Positions 1-11,852 of a stretch of 64,000 bases of DNA are shown here, one piece after another. The stretch lies in the NCBI GenBank assembly GCA_030549205.1, contig JAUKTV010000007.1, forward strand, positions 1,488,001-1,552,000. The letters run 5' to 3'. The notes beneath the pieces were generated by a model. That model saw only the letters and a list, made by a program, of their open reading frames with translations. It was not told where the DNA came from and made no database searches. The stretch comes from Apiosordaria backusii. Taxonomy: Eukaryota > Ascomycota > Sordariomycetes > Sordariales > Lasiosphaeriaceae. The position numbers and the translations under genes were made by a program. The number at the start of each line of letters is the position of its first letter. Position 1 is the first letter of the stretch.

Positions 1-1377
1 CTCGACACAATCAACCGCCAGTCTGGCGATGTCATAAAGCGACACCGAGTCCGGACTGCAGTTGGCGTAGTTGAACCGGAAGGTCTGGATGGCCATCTTG
101 TAGCTGTGTTGCTCGACAAGCTTGGTCAGATACCAATGCGTGAATTCTGGAGTGGTGTCCCCTGTGCGGAGGGCATAGCTGTGGCATCGTCTGTAGATCT
201 CTCGCCCGATGATGAGGTGGTCAGCTGCGAATCGAGCCTCCAGCAGCTTGCGCCCGGTTTCGTGCAGGTCAGGATGCGGTTCCGACCGTTCCGCGATTTT
301 TGGGCGGTAGATCACTGCGGCTAGGTCGAGTATTCGGAGAAGCGCGTCTCGGTTAGATTTGACGGATTCGGCTTGTGTCAGGAGAGCACGTATGAGAGAC
401 GAGGGCTCAAAAGCATAGTAATCCACCTCGTCGATCTTGCCACTCCGTAAAACTCGCGCCAATATGTTTCCTGCGTCTTCAGCCATGCCCACTTCCAGGC
501 AAGCTTTACATAACAGCGCCGTGCCGTCTAACCAGCCCGGATTTCCAGCGATAGCACTTTCGGGATTGTCCAAAACGTATCGTACGACGGAGCTGAGCTG
601 TGATGGGTCTTTCGTGAGACAGGCCTCTTGGATCAAGGTCAGAATCTTTATCGTGGAAGGGAACTGAAGCGATTTGACTGTCTCCATCCATGCCAGAGAA
701 GCGTTTGGGCCGGTTTCTGGTTCGGCGGTCTGGACTTCCGACTGTGTTGTATACGCCTTTTCCTGGCTTGTCGATATTGATTCCGCAGGCGCATCGGGGT
801 TAATTGCGTCGAGGGTAGGCCCCTTTTGAATCGAAGGACCCTCATGAGGTGGCCTAGACTCAGCGGAAGCTTGATGTTCCTGGAACCATTCCGGGACGGG
901 TAGTGAGGGTTTCTTTCGTTTGCCCTTATCCTTTCCAGCCTGTCGTGCTGCGGCTTTCAGTTCCGCAAAAGGATCCGTATCTGGCGGTTTGACTGGTGGT
1001 GTTTCTCTGGTGATTTGTGCCCCTCCCGCCTCGAGCTCTGTTGCTGACGCCCCAGTCTCTGTCTGAGCTTGCTTCTCTGAGCAAGCTTGCCCACACTGTT
1101 TTTCGCTTTTCCCTTCCTCCGCCGGCAGCAATTCAAGCGGGACTTCATCAACTTGAATAGCCTCCTCCTTCAAAGCCCTCGCAAGCGCAGCTCCTCCCCC
1201 CGGTCGGTATTGGCGGCATGATTTGATCTTTTCGCTGTTCTCGACAATCCGTAGAGCACTGTTGATTCGCCGGCGGCGGTCCTCGGCAATGATGGCAATG
1301 GTGCAAGTGGTGCCCACGACGAGTCCTCGAATTGCCGTCAGGGCAGCCTTGGAGGGCACAGGGAGACAGGGCGGCAT
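1..1377 (-). CDS. Putative mitochondrial helical-repeat (PPR-like) protein, 3' end outside window
   Basis: An open frame of 459 codons runs from the ATG at 1377 down to the window edge, so the C-terminus is missing. Residues ~1-40 are basic and hydrophobic and contain TAIRGLVVG followed by AEDRRRRINSALRIVE. Residues ~60-190 are low-complexity and rich in Glu, Gln and Pro. From ~210 onward the protein is a series of predicted amphipathic helices (for example LITIK-type, DGTALLCKACLEVGMAEDAG, ILDLAAVIYR), of the kind seen in fungal mitochondrial PPR or expression-factor proteins. I cannot assign individual PPR motifs with certainty, so the function is inferred. The start is uncertain: coding-like sequence continues upstream to about 1650 in another frame but carries a stop (see findings). 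Confidence 0.65.
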   Translation of the reverse strand, partial: MPPCLPVPSKAALTAIRGLVVGTTCTIAIIAEDRRRRINSALRIVENSEKIKSCRQYRPGGGAALARALKEEAIQVDEVPLELLPAEEGKSEKQCGQACSEKQAQTETGASATELEAGGAQITRETPPVKPPDTDPFAELKAAARQAGKDKGKRKKPSLPVPEWFQEHQASAESRPPHEGPSIQKGPTLDAINPDAPAESISTSQEKAYTTQSEVQTAEPETGPNASLAWMETVKSLQFPSTIKILTLIQEACLTKDPSQLSSVVRYVLDNPESAIAGNPGWLDGTALLCKACLEVGMAEDAGNILARVLRSGKIDEVDYYAFEPSSLIRALLTQAESVKSNRDALLRILDLAAVIYRPKIAERSEPHPDLHETGRKLLEARFAADHLIIGREIYRRCHSYALRTGDTTPEFTHWYLTKLVEQHSYKMAIQTFRFNYANCSPDSVSLYDIARLAVDCVE

Positions 1378-1913
1378 CGTGGTCGGCGCTTGGTGGTCTT
1401 CATTTCGTCAGGCGCATGCTGAATAAGACGTCGAACTCCCAGGACTGCCGTAGGTGGTGTCGTTGAGCACTCAGTCGAGCGCGGCCGTCGAAAATATTCG
1501 GTCGTCTATAATTTTTGGACCGAATGACATGATGTTTGCGAGCAAGCTCTTGAAGAATGGGTCTCTGAAGATCAAGCTGCGACCAATCACAGTGCCCCTC
1601 GTTGGGGAGCTAGCGCCAAGACTAGCTTATCGTGCATTAACTCTGAGCATTGTTGCAGCTATTGGCACAATTCTTTGAATCTCTGAAAATATACCAGCTT
1701 CGCAAGTTTGTTCTCCCTGTTGTTATTATGTGCTGATTGAGGAGTTCATATATCTATCGCATCTATCTCTTATGAGTCTGTCTATCCAGCCCAATTTTCT
1801 TCCTGAACGCCACATAGGTGCCTCCCCTTCCCGACCCATGCATCTTTATATCATACAGCGCCTATATACAAGTACATTCAACATTTCATGTGCGCCATCT
1901 ATCTTTTCTAGAT
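1378..1913. other. Intergenic region with possible upstream exon
   Basis: This lies between the start of the partial helical-repeat gene and the stop codon of the Mme1 carrier, both on the minus strand. About 1400-1650 on the minus strand reads like coding sequence (GRSLIFRPILQELARKHH) in a frame that does not join the downstream start. The remainder is AT-rich promoter and 3' UTR sequence. Confidence 0.4.
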
Positions 1914-3334
1914 CTAGACGACCTCTCGGCGCTCCATTGGCATGTACATCTCCAATTGACGGAGAACATTTTGGTACAAGAACAGCATGCAGCCGCTCTG
2001 GATGCTGGTCCAAACCGCCCTCGGCCCAACACCCCTAAACCATCCCGCTATGCCTTCGCTCTTGTAGATTATCCTTAATCCAGTCATGACTGAGGACGTG
2101 TTGAGCGTGACCGCCCCAGGATGGGGTGTGTGCGTTGAGGGTGAGGAAGTCGAAATCAATCGCTTCTGAAGCTTTTGGCTAGCTGCTTCGGTCGCTGGTG
2201 TGGCATGTTGCTTTTCCTTGACGACTGCGGGCTTTGCTATTGAAGACGAAAGCTGCCCTGGAACCTCAACGACCTGTGTCTGAAGCCTCGTTTTCACAAC
2301 ATCAAGTGGGCAGGTTATCGTCCCGGCCAAACCACCCGCTGCCGCGCCAGTCAACAGCTCCAGCTGCCAGCCAATATCTCGGCTGTCCTTCCATCGGCGA
2401 GCCCAAGCTTGACCTTGCTCATAGAACATGAACTGGAGGGCGGAATAGGGCAGGTCTCGCCATAATGTGGCACCGTAACCGTAGAACAAAGCCGAGACGC
2501 CCTCGGTGCGGACAATCGTCCTAAGAGCGTCCGTCGTCCCCCTATAGTTGTACCCAGAAGTGAAATGTGGGTTGTTGTATCGTCCCTGGAGTTGGAGTCT
2601 TGTTTTTAGTACCTCAGAGGGGACATAGACAAACGAGGCAACAAAATCGCCAAAAAATCCTGCAGAAACACAACCATCAGCCCACTACTCTACCCTGATA
2701 TCAACTCCGAATCATATTTCCACTAACCAGCCGTGAGGTATGTCAGATGAGGTTGGATGCCAAAATCCAACATTTGCCTCTTGCTCCATTCGTAACTCCC
2801 AAAGAAGAGAACAGTTCCCGGAAAAGAGCCGAACAGGGCTGGGAGCCATCCGCCATAGAGACCTCGCCGTATCCCTTCCTGCCGCCAAATCTTGTAGTAG
2901 GAGGACCCAAGAGAGGTGTACTTCGGCGGTATGTGGGGGTCGCCCTGCTGTCGTGTTTTTACTGTGTCGAGCGAGTGCATGAGCATGTCGCCGCTCGTGC
3001 CGCCTATCCCGCCCGCAAGCATGCACTGTGCAAAGTAAGGTCAGCGACAGTTGTTCGACTGCTGGGCGGCAGGGCCAGCAGATCTGAGGTGAAAGCAAGA
3101 TGAGTGACGACGCACGTGCAGGTAAGGCGGTCGGCCTTCCAGCTCTCCAGCTTCGAATTCGGATTTCATATTACGCTGAAGGGGCGGCGGTGCGGTTTCT
3201 GGTGTGATATGCGAGAGGATCCCCGGTGTCTGGGTAATAACATGATGGTCGAGAGGGGACTGGCTCGAACCGAGGACGCTCGACGACGATGACGATGTGG
3301 TGCTGTTGCTGGACGATCCAAAGCCTAGCACCAT
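1914..3334 (-). CDS. MME1: Mitochondrial carrier protein, Mme1 (yeast YMR166C) orthologue
   Basis: Inner-membrane solute carrier of the SLC25 family. The yeast orthologue Mme1 is reported to export magnesium from mitochondria. Exons are 3334-3116, 3025-2728 and 2659-1914 (420 aa), with donors GTGCGT and GTTAGT. All three carrier repeats are present. The signature helices read SLDTVKTR (repeat 1, Ser in place of the usual Pro), PSEVLKTR (repeat 2) and PLDVVKTR (repeat 3). The repeat-1 context GGIGGTSGDMLMHSLDTVKT and the stretch SFVYVPSEVLKTRLQLQGR are diagnostic of the Mme1 group. Residues ~1-50 are a Ser-rich, low-complexity matrix-side extension. A loop of about 50 residues containing Lys, Gln and Ser precedes the last transmembrane pair. 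The gene is followed on the same strand by the partial gene at the window edge. Confidence 0.93.
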
Positions 3335-3783
3335 GGCCCCGGGGCAAGAGAGGTTAAGAGAATTGCGCTATGCGCCGCCCAGGCAGGGGGCAGAAGAATT
3401 CTCTCTTGTTCGTCGGGCTGAAGTCGTCACAGGGTTGCGTCGTCGAATTCTGGGTTGCGCATCGCAAATTCAATGTTTTCCAGTTCAAAATTCTGGGCGG
3501 CCTGGGCTCCAGACCTCCGATCTTTTTTCGCTAGCGTCATGGTTCCTTGGCCCGTGCATGCACCCCACGCCCCTACATATAAGTGACATGCAGCCCTCCC
3601 ACTTTGAGACTCCGGTATGGCATTTTACATCGTTATACACAATTCGTCCACATATATACCCAGAAATATACAGTTTTTCCATGCCATAGCCCCATTTTCA
3701 TACTCATCTCATCCCACACCTATTCCCATCACCATGGCCCCCAGCTTCAACCACCTCACCCCCCTCCCTCACTCTCACCCTCA
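3335..3783. other. Promoter of the carrier gene / 3' UTR of IMP2
   Basis: Intergenic stretch between two minus-strand genes. It contains a CT-rich segment (~3690-3780 on the plus strand) but no open frame that looks coded. Confidence 0.5.
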
Positions 3784-4471
3784 CTACCTCCTCCCCACAA
3801 CCTCAGGCACAACCCTCACGAGCCTCCACCCCCTCAACACATACGCCACCCGCCCCGTAACCAACCCAGCCGACACAGGCCCATAGTAATTACTATCCCT
3901 ACTCTTATCCGCATTATCCCCCTCCACCCAAACATGCCCCTCCGGCACCACCATCCCCACCGGATACAACACCTTCCTCCCCGGTCCCCCCTCCCCCATA
4001 ACTCTCACTGCCTTTGGAATAATCCTATCCCCCTCTATCCCCACCACTCTCTTAACCACAACCTTATCCGGATCAGTCGGACTCCTATCCATCCCCGTCC
4101 CCATATATCAGCCCCATCCTTTTTTCATCTGGCCCCCCTCCCGGCCTCCCATCATCATTCTTAAACCACTACCGAGACAGTAGATAGGGGACTCACCTAA
4201 AAGTAATCACCTCCCCCCTCCTCAACCGCTCCCTCACCCCCATCTTCCAAACAAGACACCAATCCCTCCCCAGCCTCTCATTATAATGCGCGTTGAAAAA
4301 AGGGTACATGCTCGGCCCGTTGATGAGCGTGACTTCGGCAACGTAGGAATTAAACCAAATAAACGGCGGCAGCCAGGTCGCGTACCGGAGGAGGTAGTGC
4401 CCGAATTGCTTTGTAAACACCCCCATCTTTGGTGCCCATCGTGATGATGATGACGCTGCTGCTGTCGCCAT
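3784..4471 (-). CDS. IMP2: Mitochondrial inner membrane protease subunit 2
   Basis: Type I signal-peptidase-like serine protease that removes presequences on the intermembrane-space face, acting with Imp1. Exons are 4471-4197 and 4084-3784 (191 aa), joined by a 112-bp intron (GTGAGT donor, GATAG acceptor). The acceptor is fixed because it restores ITF-RSPTDPDKVVVKRVVG, the expected family sequence. The hydrophobic anchor is at residues ~28-48. The catalytic Ser is Ser54 in NGPSMYP and the catalytic Lys is Lys103 in VVVKRVVG. The GDNADKSRDSNYYGPVSAG box that follows is typical of Imp2. Length matches the family. The 3' half is strongly G-rich on the coding strand, unlike the 5' half. Confidence 0.93.
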
Positions 4472-5118
4472 CTGGGAGTGGGATGTGTGCGAGCGATGTT
4501 AGTGAGTCGGTTGTCTAGATGAGAGGACTGTAAGTTTGTAAGTGAGAGGTACGAAGTACTTCGGTATATACATGTAAATGGAAATGATGAGGTAAGCTTG
4601 TTCAGGTGGTGCGATAAGGATTTACTGATAAGGAATTTATATAGAGGGGTAATCATCACAGGCTGATAGATGCATCCAGGAAACAATGTCAAAAGTGAAG
4701 GAGCCGCCCAGCGAAATGAAGGCATATTTTGATTTTTAAAAGGTATTCCTGTACATTTCCAGGTCTTTTAACGTCCACAAACAGCATTTCGAGAGATTGT
4801 CAAGACCTTGTGTTGCGTTGGAAAGGCGCCTAACTGCACTTGGCACCCATGCTTGCACATCTGAGACGCCGATTTCAGGCCCTGAATAAGGCGTCCAAGA
4901 CGGAGAATACGCGTTTGGAGAACAGGCGTATAATATCGCTTTGGGTGGCTACTCCTGCCAGAAACAAGCATTTGAAAATGTACAATAGGTGTATAATAGC
5001 ACTTTTTATGCCTTCATCATTCATCTTTAACGCTGTGAGACATCAAATATAGCCATGCTTCTATCATGCCCATGGCCTTTTGTTTCCCCCTAACGCCTGC
5101 CCAGAAACAATGAACGCA
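4472..5118. other. Intergenic: IMP2 promoter and SUI2 3' UTR
   Basis: No credible coding frame. The region upstream of IMP2 is AT-richer than the surrounding genes. Nothing else is recognised. Confidence 0.5.
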
Positions 5119-6304
5119 TTAAACCGTCTCGGGGATGTTATCATCGCTCTCGCTGACGCTCTCGTCACCGCTGACCTCGGCGTTCTCGCGCTCACGCTTC
5201 TCCATAAGGGCCTGGAGCTCGGCATCATCAGATTCGGTAACGGCCTTAGGCTCCATCTTCACAACCAGGTGGCCACCAGCAGCCTCGATGCTTGTGCGGA
5301 TATCAACAATGGCTTCCTCTAGCCGGGCAATGCCCGCATTCTTGTCCAGGCATGTGTTGGTAAGACTGCAATAGGCGTTAGCAAATGATCATTTGGCGGG
5401 TAGATAATAGCACAGGCGTCAAAGCCACACAAGAGGGCATAGAGCACCACCCTTGAGGCGTGAAGGTCATAATACAAGGCGCATCGCATAGTCACTTACA
5501 CATAGAGAGGGGGAGATACAAGTCTGCACTTGACTTGGGTCTCGGCAGTGTTGCGGGCCTCAGCAGTGCGAAGAGCAGTCTTGATGGCATCGATACCCTC
5601 ATAACCGAAGCAAGTGACCTCGACATCGGCGCGGACCTTGGTGGGCTGAGGAGTGAGACGCTTGCCAATATAAGACTTGAGCTCGTCGGCCACTGGAGTG
5701 CTGGGAAACTGGATATCGTTCCAGACATCAGGGTTGCTACAACATGGCTGTCAGCGCGTGCTTTGCGACTCCAACACAACCCAGTGTACATACGTGATAG
5801 AAAGCTTGAAAGCATCCAACGAGTGGCCGTACTTCTTGTTGAGCGGCCAGCCTATTGTCTCGTAGAGGGTCTCGATGGGAGTCTCAGTCTTTTCGGCAAC
5901 ATGTCTCATGATAGAGTGCACAATCTTGGACTTGTTGTAACGCTCCTCGCAACGAATGATGTCCTCGGGCGACACACGACGCTTGGAAAGATCGATATAA
6001 CCCTTCTCCTTGTCCACACGAAGGACAACAACAACCTCATTGCGACCAACACGGATGAGCTTCTGGATCGATCTGATACGCCGTCTGGACAGTTCGGAAA
6101 GAAGGATCATGCCGTCGATGTTATCGTACTCGAGGAGTTTGACATAGGCTCCCATATCGGCGATCTGCAGCACTCGGTCAGTCCCCTGAAAACAATCAAG
6201 TGACTCGGCAAGCAACAAGAACGTACCTGTTTTACGTTCACCATCACAAAAGAGTCGATTTCGGGGTATTTCTCCTCGTAGAATCTGCAGTTGGAGAGCG
6301 ACAT
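5119..6304 (-). CDS. SUI2: Translation initiation factor eIF2 alpha subunit
   Basis: Alpha subunit of eIF2, which delivers initiator tRNA to the 40S ribosome. Phosphorylation of its conserved serine by Gcn2-type kinases slows initiation. Exons are 6304-6227, 6164-5794, 5736-5500 and 5365-5119 (310 aa). The first intron (62 bp) ends at CTGCAG, so the junction reads [20 protein letters not shown]. The S1 domain spans residues ~14-90. The phosphorylation site is the first Ser of LLSELSRRR or its neighbour in that motif (Ser52 counting the initiator Met; Ser51 in conventional numbering). The helical and alpha/beta C-domains follow ([14 protein letters not shown]), then an acidic tail with Ser/Glu/Asp repeats. 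All splice sites are canonical. It is divergent from NTE1. Confidence 0.97.
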
Positions 6305-7123
6305 CTTGGCTGTGGTTGCCGTTCCCAGGCGGGGGCAAAACTCGAGATATGTGTTGGTTTTGTTGTAAAAGGGAAGTCGACCGATCGGTTGATACGTGCG
6401 AACTGGCTGAAGAGGGCGTTTGAAGATGGGGACAAGGCCTGGAAATAGTGATGCTCTTGGGATCGCTGCGTTCAACTCGGCCTTCAAAGAACAGTCATTG
6501 GGCCCCGCGAAGCAAAAATCGGTGCCACCACTGAACAATACTAGAAAGTGGGCTGTGGCTGGTGCGCCTGGTCATTGGTGGGGTGAATTGTGGCCCCACT
6601 CTACTTTCTGCTCTCTGTGACAAGCTTCCCAGGCTTCCCTGTCCGTGAGCCAAGGTGGGATGAAATGTGGGAAGTAATATTCGTATTGTGTGTTGTAAAA
6701 TACAGTATCACATGTGCTTGGCAGGCCCACCTGCGCCAGAATTCCGCAGAACACCTACGTCAACGGTTGGAGCTCCAATCACACGCCAACCCAGGCCAGG
6801 AACACTTCATCTGACAAGGGAGGTTTTGGCTGGCCGTTGCTCCATCTCAGGACAAACTATAAATCTGGAGATCCTTTCTTCTTTCGACTCACAATCCTTT
6901 TGTTGCGCTTGTGGCGTTCGGGTGCCGGTTGGGGGATACAGTCAATCTTTCATGCGATACACGATACCTCCTTCTGCTTCCTGACATGCCATGAATGAGT
7001 GCCGAGGAACGAATCCGATATGATATTTCAAAGTCACGCGTCCCTCCTAATTATACCCGATAACCTTTCGGGTGGCCGTCTCTCTTCTCGAAAGCTACCA
7101 CCATCCAACACACACAACTCGCC
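6305..7123. promoter_or_regulatory. Divergent promoter region between SUI2 and NTE1
   Basis: An 819-bp interval separating two divergently transcribed genes, so it must hold both promoters and leaders. Small frames inside it are not conserved-looking. No specific factor site is claimed. Confidence 0.5.
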
Positions 7124-10100
7124 ATGACGGAGGCTAATACAACTGTGACGGCCGCTGCCGTTGTGGGTTCCAATGCTTTGTCCTCGGCCGTGGCTGCAGC
7201 TAGTGATGTAGCAAACACCCACGGTTCTTCGTCGTGGCTGGGCTTGTTTGCGAGGGTTCTGCTCTGGATTCTGCAACTCCTGTCGACAATACTCTACTAT
7301 GCCATCAAGTTAGCCACCATCTCGGTCCCGACTCTGCTCTACAACAACCTGTTCTCCAAGAGCTGGACCGTCACCATGAACGCCACAACGTTGATGCTCA
7401 TAATGGCAGCCATCGCTTTGGCCATAGCCTACTTTGTCCGGTATCACTATCTGACTTCATACGAGAGGTTACCGCCCGAGCCACAGCGCAAGCAGCCCAG
7501 CATCGAGATATTCTCCAACACCCGGGACGAGGACGCCAAAGCTGCTTTGGCCACCTATCTAGACCAGTTCATCAGCGCCATCAAAATCTTTGGCTATTTG
7601 GAGGCATCTGTCTATCATGAGCTCACCCGGAGCGTCCAGACTAGGACGATAATAGCCGGAGAAACCTTGAATCTGGAGGAAGAGGAGGGATTTTGTCTTG
7701 TCGTCAATGGGCTGGTGGAGATCTTCGTCAAATCAGGGGAAAACCGTACATTTCCTCACAGCCCCCGTCTTAACCCTGTGGATGGATTGAGTTCGAGTGA
7801 TGATGAGCATTCCATTCCCGGGCAGCAGCGCTACCAGTTGTTGACTGAGGTTCGCAATGGTGCTCCCATGTCATCGATCTTCTCGATCATGTCCCTGTTT
7901 ACTGAGGATGTCCCCTTGAGATCCCCGGAAGACGACGCATCTGGGGCCGTCAGCAATCTGTTCTCAGGCTATCCACCAAGTGCAGGACTGACACGACCTC
8001 GTATGGGGCCAACAATGTCACAGCCAGTGACACAGCCAGGTACACCTCAAAGGAATGATTCCGCAACGAGCTCGATAGAGAACCTACCGGAAAGTGTCAT
8101 CACGCCTGAGACTCCTGTGTCCGCCGACACATTGCCACCCATTCCGCCAATCAGTCTCGACACAGGTGCCAGCAGACCGAAGAGACCGACACCAAAGCGG
8201 GCTGCTACCAGCTCTGCACATCCGGATATCATTGCGAGGGCGACGGTGGACACGACTATAGCCATCATTCCTGCAAGCGCTTTCCGGCGTCTTATTCGTA
8301 TATACCCCAAGGCAACCTCGCACATTGTTCATGTGATTCTATCTCGATTTCAGAGAGTCACGCTCGCCACTGCTTACAACTATCTGGGTTTGACAGCAGA
8401 GGTCATGCAAATTGAGCGCAATATGCTCAGGTATACGACACGGGAGCTTCCGAACCACCTACGGGGAGATGCGCTGGACAGACTCAAGGAGAAGTTCAAG
8501 AAGGAGAGGGAACGGTTGGGCGAGGAAGAAGTTGGCAAAGGGATTGCTCTTCATAATGCTGGAGCCGGCCGTCGCCGCCAGTCCACGGCTACCCTTCGGA
8601 AAGATGCTCTTTTGCAAGCCTTTTCAAAACAGCGGCATCGATCTGTTGTAGGGTCAAGCGATGTCCCCAGTGCTGGAGATCTCCAGGGTGATATGCGGGC
8701 AGCACGAAGTGGAGGTCATCAACAGCAAGCGCCGACTCTTTCGGCCAACTTCCCTCAGTTTGACCTGCATTTACCGCGGGAAGCCATGTCTCCTCTTGCT
8801 CAGCGCACACCCAACCCTTTCAATACGTTGAGAAATCCGAATGTATCTCTGGTCAAACATGAATCAGTCGATGAAGATAATCTCTTCAGAGAATCCATTC
8901 TAGAATGCATGTTCAAAGCCATTGGGTTGACCAATAACGGGGCAGTCAAGGACACAGATTCGGTTCAAGCCTCTCCAAAGCTGGTATCGCTTGATGGGCG
9001 CCGTCAAAAGGCCGTCTTTACAACCGGGGCCTTTGGTCTTATGGGTGGCGGGGGAGTATCTGTTGATGGCGATACGGAATCAGTGGCGTCTACTGGGATA
9101 TCAGCTGTTCCCGTCAACCCTAGCATTCTCGCCCATGAAATGAAAGACGAGGTTGAAATCGTCTTCTTCCCCAAGGGTTCTGTGTTGGTGGAACAGGGCG
9201 AGAGAAATCCTGGGCTCTACTATGTCATCGATGGCTTCCTCGACGTCTGCACCCAAACAGAGGATTCGCATTCCGATATCATTCACTCGTCAGGGACCAC
9301 GTCTCTCCATGCTATGGATAGTTTCGAATCGCTTTGTTCACCCCACCGCGGCCAATCTACACTCAGGGTGACGGATGGCCATACCAGGAATGCTCGAAAG
9401 AAGTCCAAGACTGGGCGACGGAGTGTGGCATTGATCAAGCCCGGGGGTCTGGCAGGTTATATCGGAACCATCTCTTTTTACAGATCCTTTATTGATGTCG
9501 TCGCCAAGACAGATGTCTATGTTGGGTTCCTGCCGCTGACATCGATTGAGAAAATTGTCGATCGGTATCCCCTTGTGCTGTTGACTATGGCCAAGAGACT
9601 GACCAACCTTCTTCCCCGCCTCATCCTTCACATTGACTTTGCTCTGGAATGGCTGCAGGTCAATGCCGGACAGGTCATCTTCCACGAGAAGGAAGAGAGT
9701 GAGGCAATCTATATCGTTTTGAACGGACGTTTAAGACTGGTGGAGCAAAGAGAAGATGGGGGCAGTAATGTCAAGGCTGAGTACGGTCAAGGTGAGAGCA
9801 TCGGTGAACTCGAGGTTCTGACAGAATCAAGTCGGTCTGGCACGCTGCAAGCTATCCGTGATACCGAGATTGTCAAGTTCCCGAGGACGCTGTTCAATAG
9901 TCTGGCTCAGGAACATCCCAACATTACTATCAAGATTTCCAAGATCATTGCGTCTCGCATGAGGGCGCTGATCGACGATCCCGCCACGATATTGAATCCC
10001 AAGGATTCGGGCGGAAGAGTCTCCACCACCAGGATCTCTTCGACACTCAACCTGAGGACAGTCGCTGTTTTACCAGTAACGTCGGGTGTTCCTATTGTGG

Positions 10101-11680
10101 ACTTTGGACACAAATTGTTAAGCGCTTTGCAGCAAGTTGGGATTCCTAACGGGGCTACGTTGTTGAACCATGTTGCTGTGCTCAACCATCTTGGGAAACA
10201 CGCATTCGCCAAGATTGGTAAACTCAAGCTGAGCCAATATCTGGCCGATCTGGAGGAGAAGTATGGGTTGGTGGTCTACGTTGCCGACACCAACCCCAAT
10301 ACTCCATGGACGCAGACCTGTATTTCTCAGGCTGATTGCGTCCTCTTGGTCGGAGTGGCCGAGGGATCGCCAGAGATTGGAGACTATGAGCATTTCATGC
10401 TCGGGTTGAAGGCCACCGCGCGAAAGATTTTGGTTTTGTTGCACCCCGAACGATATTCCAACCCTGGTTTGACCAGAGCCTGGCTCAAGAACCGGCCATG
10501 GATCAACGGCGGGCACTTCCACATCCAAATGGCCTACAGTCCCAACACGACACTACCGCCAATGCACACTGGAGCCAAACGAACCCTCAAGCAAACCGTC
10601 CAAAACATCCAAGCCGAAATCCAAAAGTTTACCTCCCGCCGAGTCCGTCACAGCTACATGCCAGAAGCCCCCTATAAAGGTGACTTCCACCGCCTCGCTC
10701 GCCGCCTCTGCGGGAAGTCCGTCGGTCTGGTCCTCGGTGGAGGCGGGGCTCGCGGTATAGCTCAAATAGGCATCATCCGCGCCATGGAAGAAGCCGGGAT
10801 CCCCATCGACATCATCGGCGGTACTTCCATCGGCGCATTCATCGGTGCCCTGTACGCCCAGCACGCAAACATGGTGCCCATCTACGGCCTGGCAAAGAAG
10901 TTCGCCGGCCGTATGGCAAGCATCTGGCGATTCGCGCTCGACCTGACGTACCCCTCCGCTTCCTACACCACAGGCCACGAGTTCAACCGCGGCATCTACA
11001 AAGCCTTTGCCAAGACCCAAATCGAGGATTTCTGGCTAGAGTACTACTGCAACACAACCAACATCTCCAAAAGCCGCGCCGAGTTCCACACCAGCGGCTA
11101 CGCATGGAGATATGTCCGCGCGTCGATGTCTCTGGCGGGTCTGCTCCCCCCGCTGTGCGATGAAGGGAGCATGCTCCTTGACGGGGGGTACATTGACAAT
11201 TTGACAGTCTCGCACATGAAGTCTCTGGGGTCAGATGTGATTTTTGCTGTTGACGTGGGGGCATTGGATGATAACACCCCGCAGCAGTTTGGGGATACCT
11301 TGAGCGGGGTGTGGGCGTTTTTTAACCGGTGGAATCCGCTGAGCAGTGTGCCGAATCCGCCGACGTTGGCGGAGATACAGGCGAGGTTGGCGTATGTGAG
11401 TAGTGTTGATGCGCTGGAGAGGGCGAAGGCGATGCCGGGGTGCTTTTATATGAGGCCGCCGATTGATGAGTATGGGACGCTGGACTTTGGGAAGTTTAAT
11501 GAGATTTATGAGGTTGGGTATGAGTATGGGAGGGGTTTTTTGAGGGAGTTGAGGGAGAAGGGGGTTTTGCCGCTGGTTGGGGAGGCGGGGGGGAGGGAAG
11601 AAGGAGGGAGGGGGGCTGGTGGGGAGGGGGGGAAGGGGGGGTTGAGACGGACGATGGCGCCGAGGAGGGCTAGTATTTGA
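7124..11680 (+). CDS. NTE1: Lysophospholipase NTE1 (neuropathy target esterase family)
   Basis: ER membrane serine esterase that deacylates phosphatidylcholine and lysophosphatidylcholine. A single intronless frame of 1518 aa, the usual fungal length. Hydrophobic segments lie at residues ~40-70 and ~83-106. Three cyclic-nucleotide-binding-like domains follow (about 150-260, 670-800 and 815-950; for example [32 protein letters not shown] and [11 protein letters not shown]). The C-terminal patatin domain begins near residue 1198 with [17 protein letters not shown]. The nucleophile is in GGTSIG (about Ser1234) and the catalytic Asp is in LLDGGYID (about 1352). The start is the first ATG of the frame, after a CCAACACACACAACTCGCC leader. 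From about 11,160 codons change abruptly from C-ending to G-ending, and the tail is Gly/Glu-rich ([18 protein letters not shown]). Confidence 0.97.
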   Translation: MTEANTTVTAAAVVGSNALSSAVAAASDVANTHGSSSWLGLFARVLLWILQLLSTILYYAIKLATISVPTLLYNNLFSKSWTVTMNATTLMLIMAAIALAIAYFVRYHYLTSYERLPPEPQRKQPSIEIFSNTRDEDAKAALATYLDQFISAIKIFGYLEASVYHELTRSVQTRTIIAGETLNLEEEEGFCLVVNGLVEIFVKSGENRTFPHSPRLNPVDGLSSSDDEHSIPGQQRYQLLTEVRNGAPMSSIFSIMSLFTEDVPLRSPEDDASGAVSNLFSGYPPSAGLTRPRMGPTMSQPVTQPGTPQRNDSATSSIENLPESVITPETPVSADTLPPIPPISLDTGASRPKRPTPKRAATSSAHPDIIARATVDTTIAIIPASAFRRLIRIYPKATSHIVHVILSRFQRVTLATAYNYLGLTAEVMQIERNMLRYTTRELPNHLRGDALDRLKEKFKKERERLGEEEVGKGIALHNAGAGRRRQSTATLRKDALLQAFSKQRHRSVVGSSDVPSAGDLQGDMRAARSGGHQQQAPTLSANFPQFDLHLPREAMSPLAQRTPNPFNTLRNPNVSLVKHESVDEDNLFRESILECMFKAIGLTNNGAVKDTDSVQASPKLVSLDGRRQKAVFTTGAFGLMGGGGVSVDGDTESVASTGISAVPVNPSILAHEMKDEVEIVFFPKGSVLVEQGERNPGLYYVIDGFLDVCTQTEDSHSDIIHSSGTTSLHAMDSFESLCSPHRGQSTLRVTDGHTRNARKKSKTGRRSVALIKPGGLAGYIGTISFYRSFIDVVAKTDVYVGFLPLTSIEKIVDRYPLVLLTMAKRLTNLLPRLILHIDFALEWLQVNAGQVIFHEKEESEAIYIVLNGRLRLVEQREDGGSNVKAEYGQGESIGELEVLTESSRSGTLQAIRDTEIVKFPRTLFNSLAQEHPNITIKISKIIASRMRALIDDPATILNPKDSGGRVSTTRISSTLNLRTVAVLPVTSGVPIVDFGHKLLSALQQVGIPNGATLLNHVAVLNHLGKHAFAKIGKLKLSQYLADLEEKYGLVVYVADTNPNTPWTQTCISQADCVLLVGVAEGSPEIGDYEHFMLGLKATARKILVLLHPERYSNPGLTRAWLKNRPWINGGHFHIQMAYSPNTTLPPMHTGAKRTLKQTVQNIQAEIQKFTSRRVRHSYMPEAPYKGDFHRLARRLCGKSVGLVLGGGGARGIAQIGIIRAMEEAGIPIDIIGGTSIGAFIGALYAQHANMVPIYGLAKKFAGRMASIWRFALDLTYPSASYTTGHEFNRGIYKAFAKTQIEDFWLEYYCNTTNISKSRAEFHTSGYAWRYVRASMSLAGLLPPLCDEGSMLLDGGYIDNLTVSHMKSLGSDVIFAVDVGALDDNTPQQFGDTLSGVWAFFNRWNPLSSVPNPPTLAEIQARLAYVSSVDALERAKAMPGCFYMRPPIDEYGTLDFGKFNEIYEVGYEYGRGFLRELREKGVLPLVGEAGGREEGGRGAGGEGGKGGLRRTMAPRRASI

Positions 11681-11852
11681 TTTTGGTTTTAGTGTTGACT
11701 TGCATTGTAAGCGTTTGTTTTTGTGGGTTGGAGATGTGGATGTGATTTGTGTGGTAGATTTGGTGTATGATGGGTGTTATTTGTACATGTGTTATCGACT
11801 CTTGAAACAACAGATAATTCCCATTTCCAATCCCGTGAAATTCCTTGATAAA

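Noticed and set aside
4085..4131. Upstream acceptors for the IMP2 intron
   Set aside because: They put in-frame stops before the RSPTDP segment; only the GATAG acceptor restores the family sequence.
3583..4164. 193-codon plus-strand frame rich in Pro and His
   Set aside because: It is antisense to the C-terminal half of IMP2, whose motifs are unmistakable.
6165..6184. Earlier acceptor (TTTTCAG) for SUI2 intron 1
   Set aside because: It would insert six extra residues between VNVKQ and IADMG, in a part of eIF2-alpha that is invariant.
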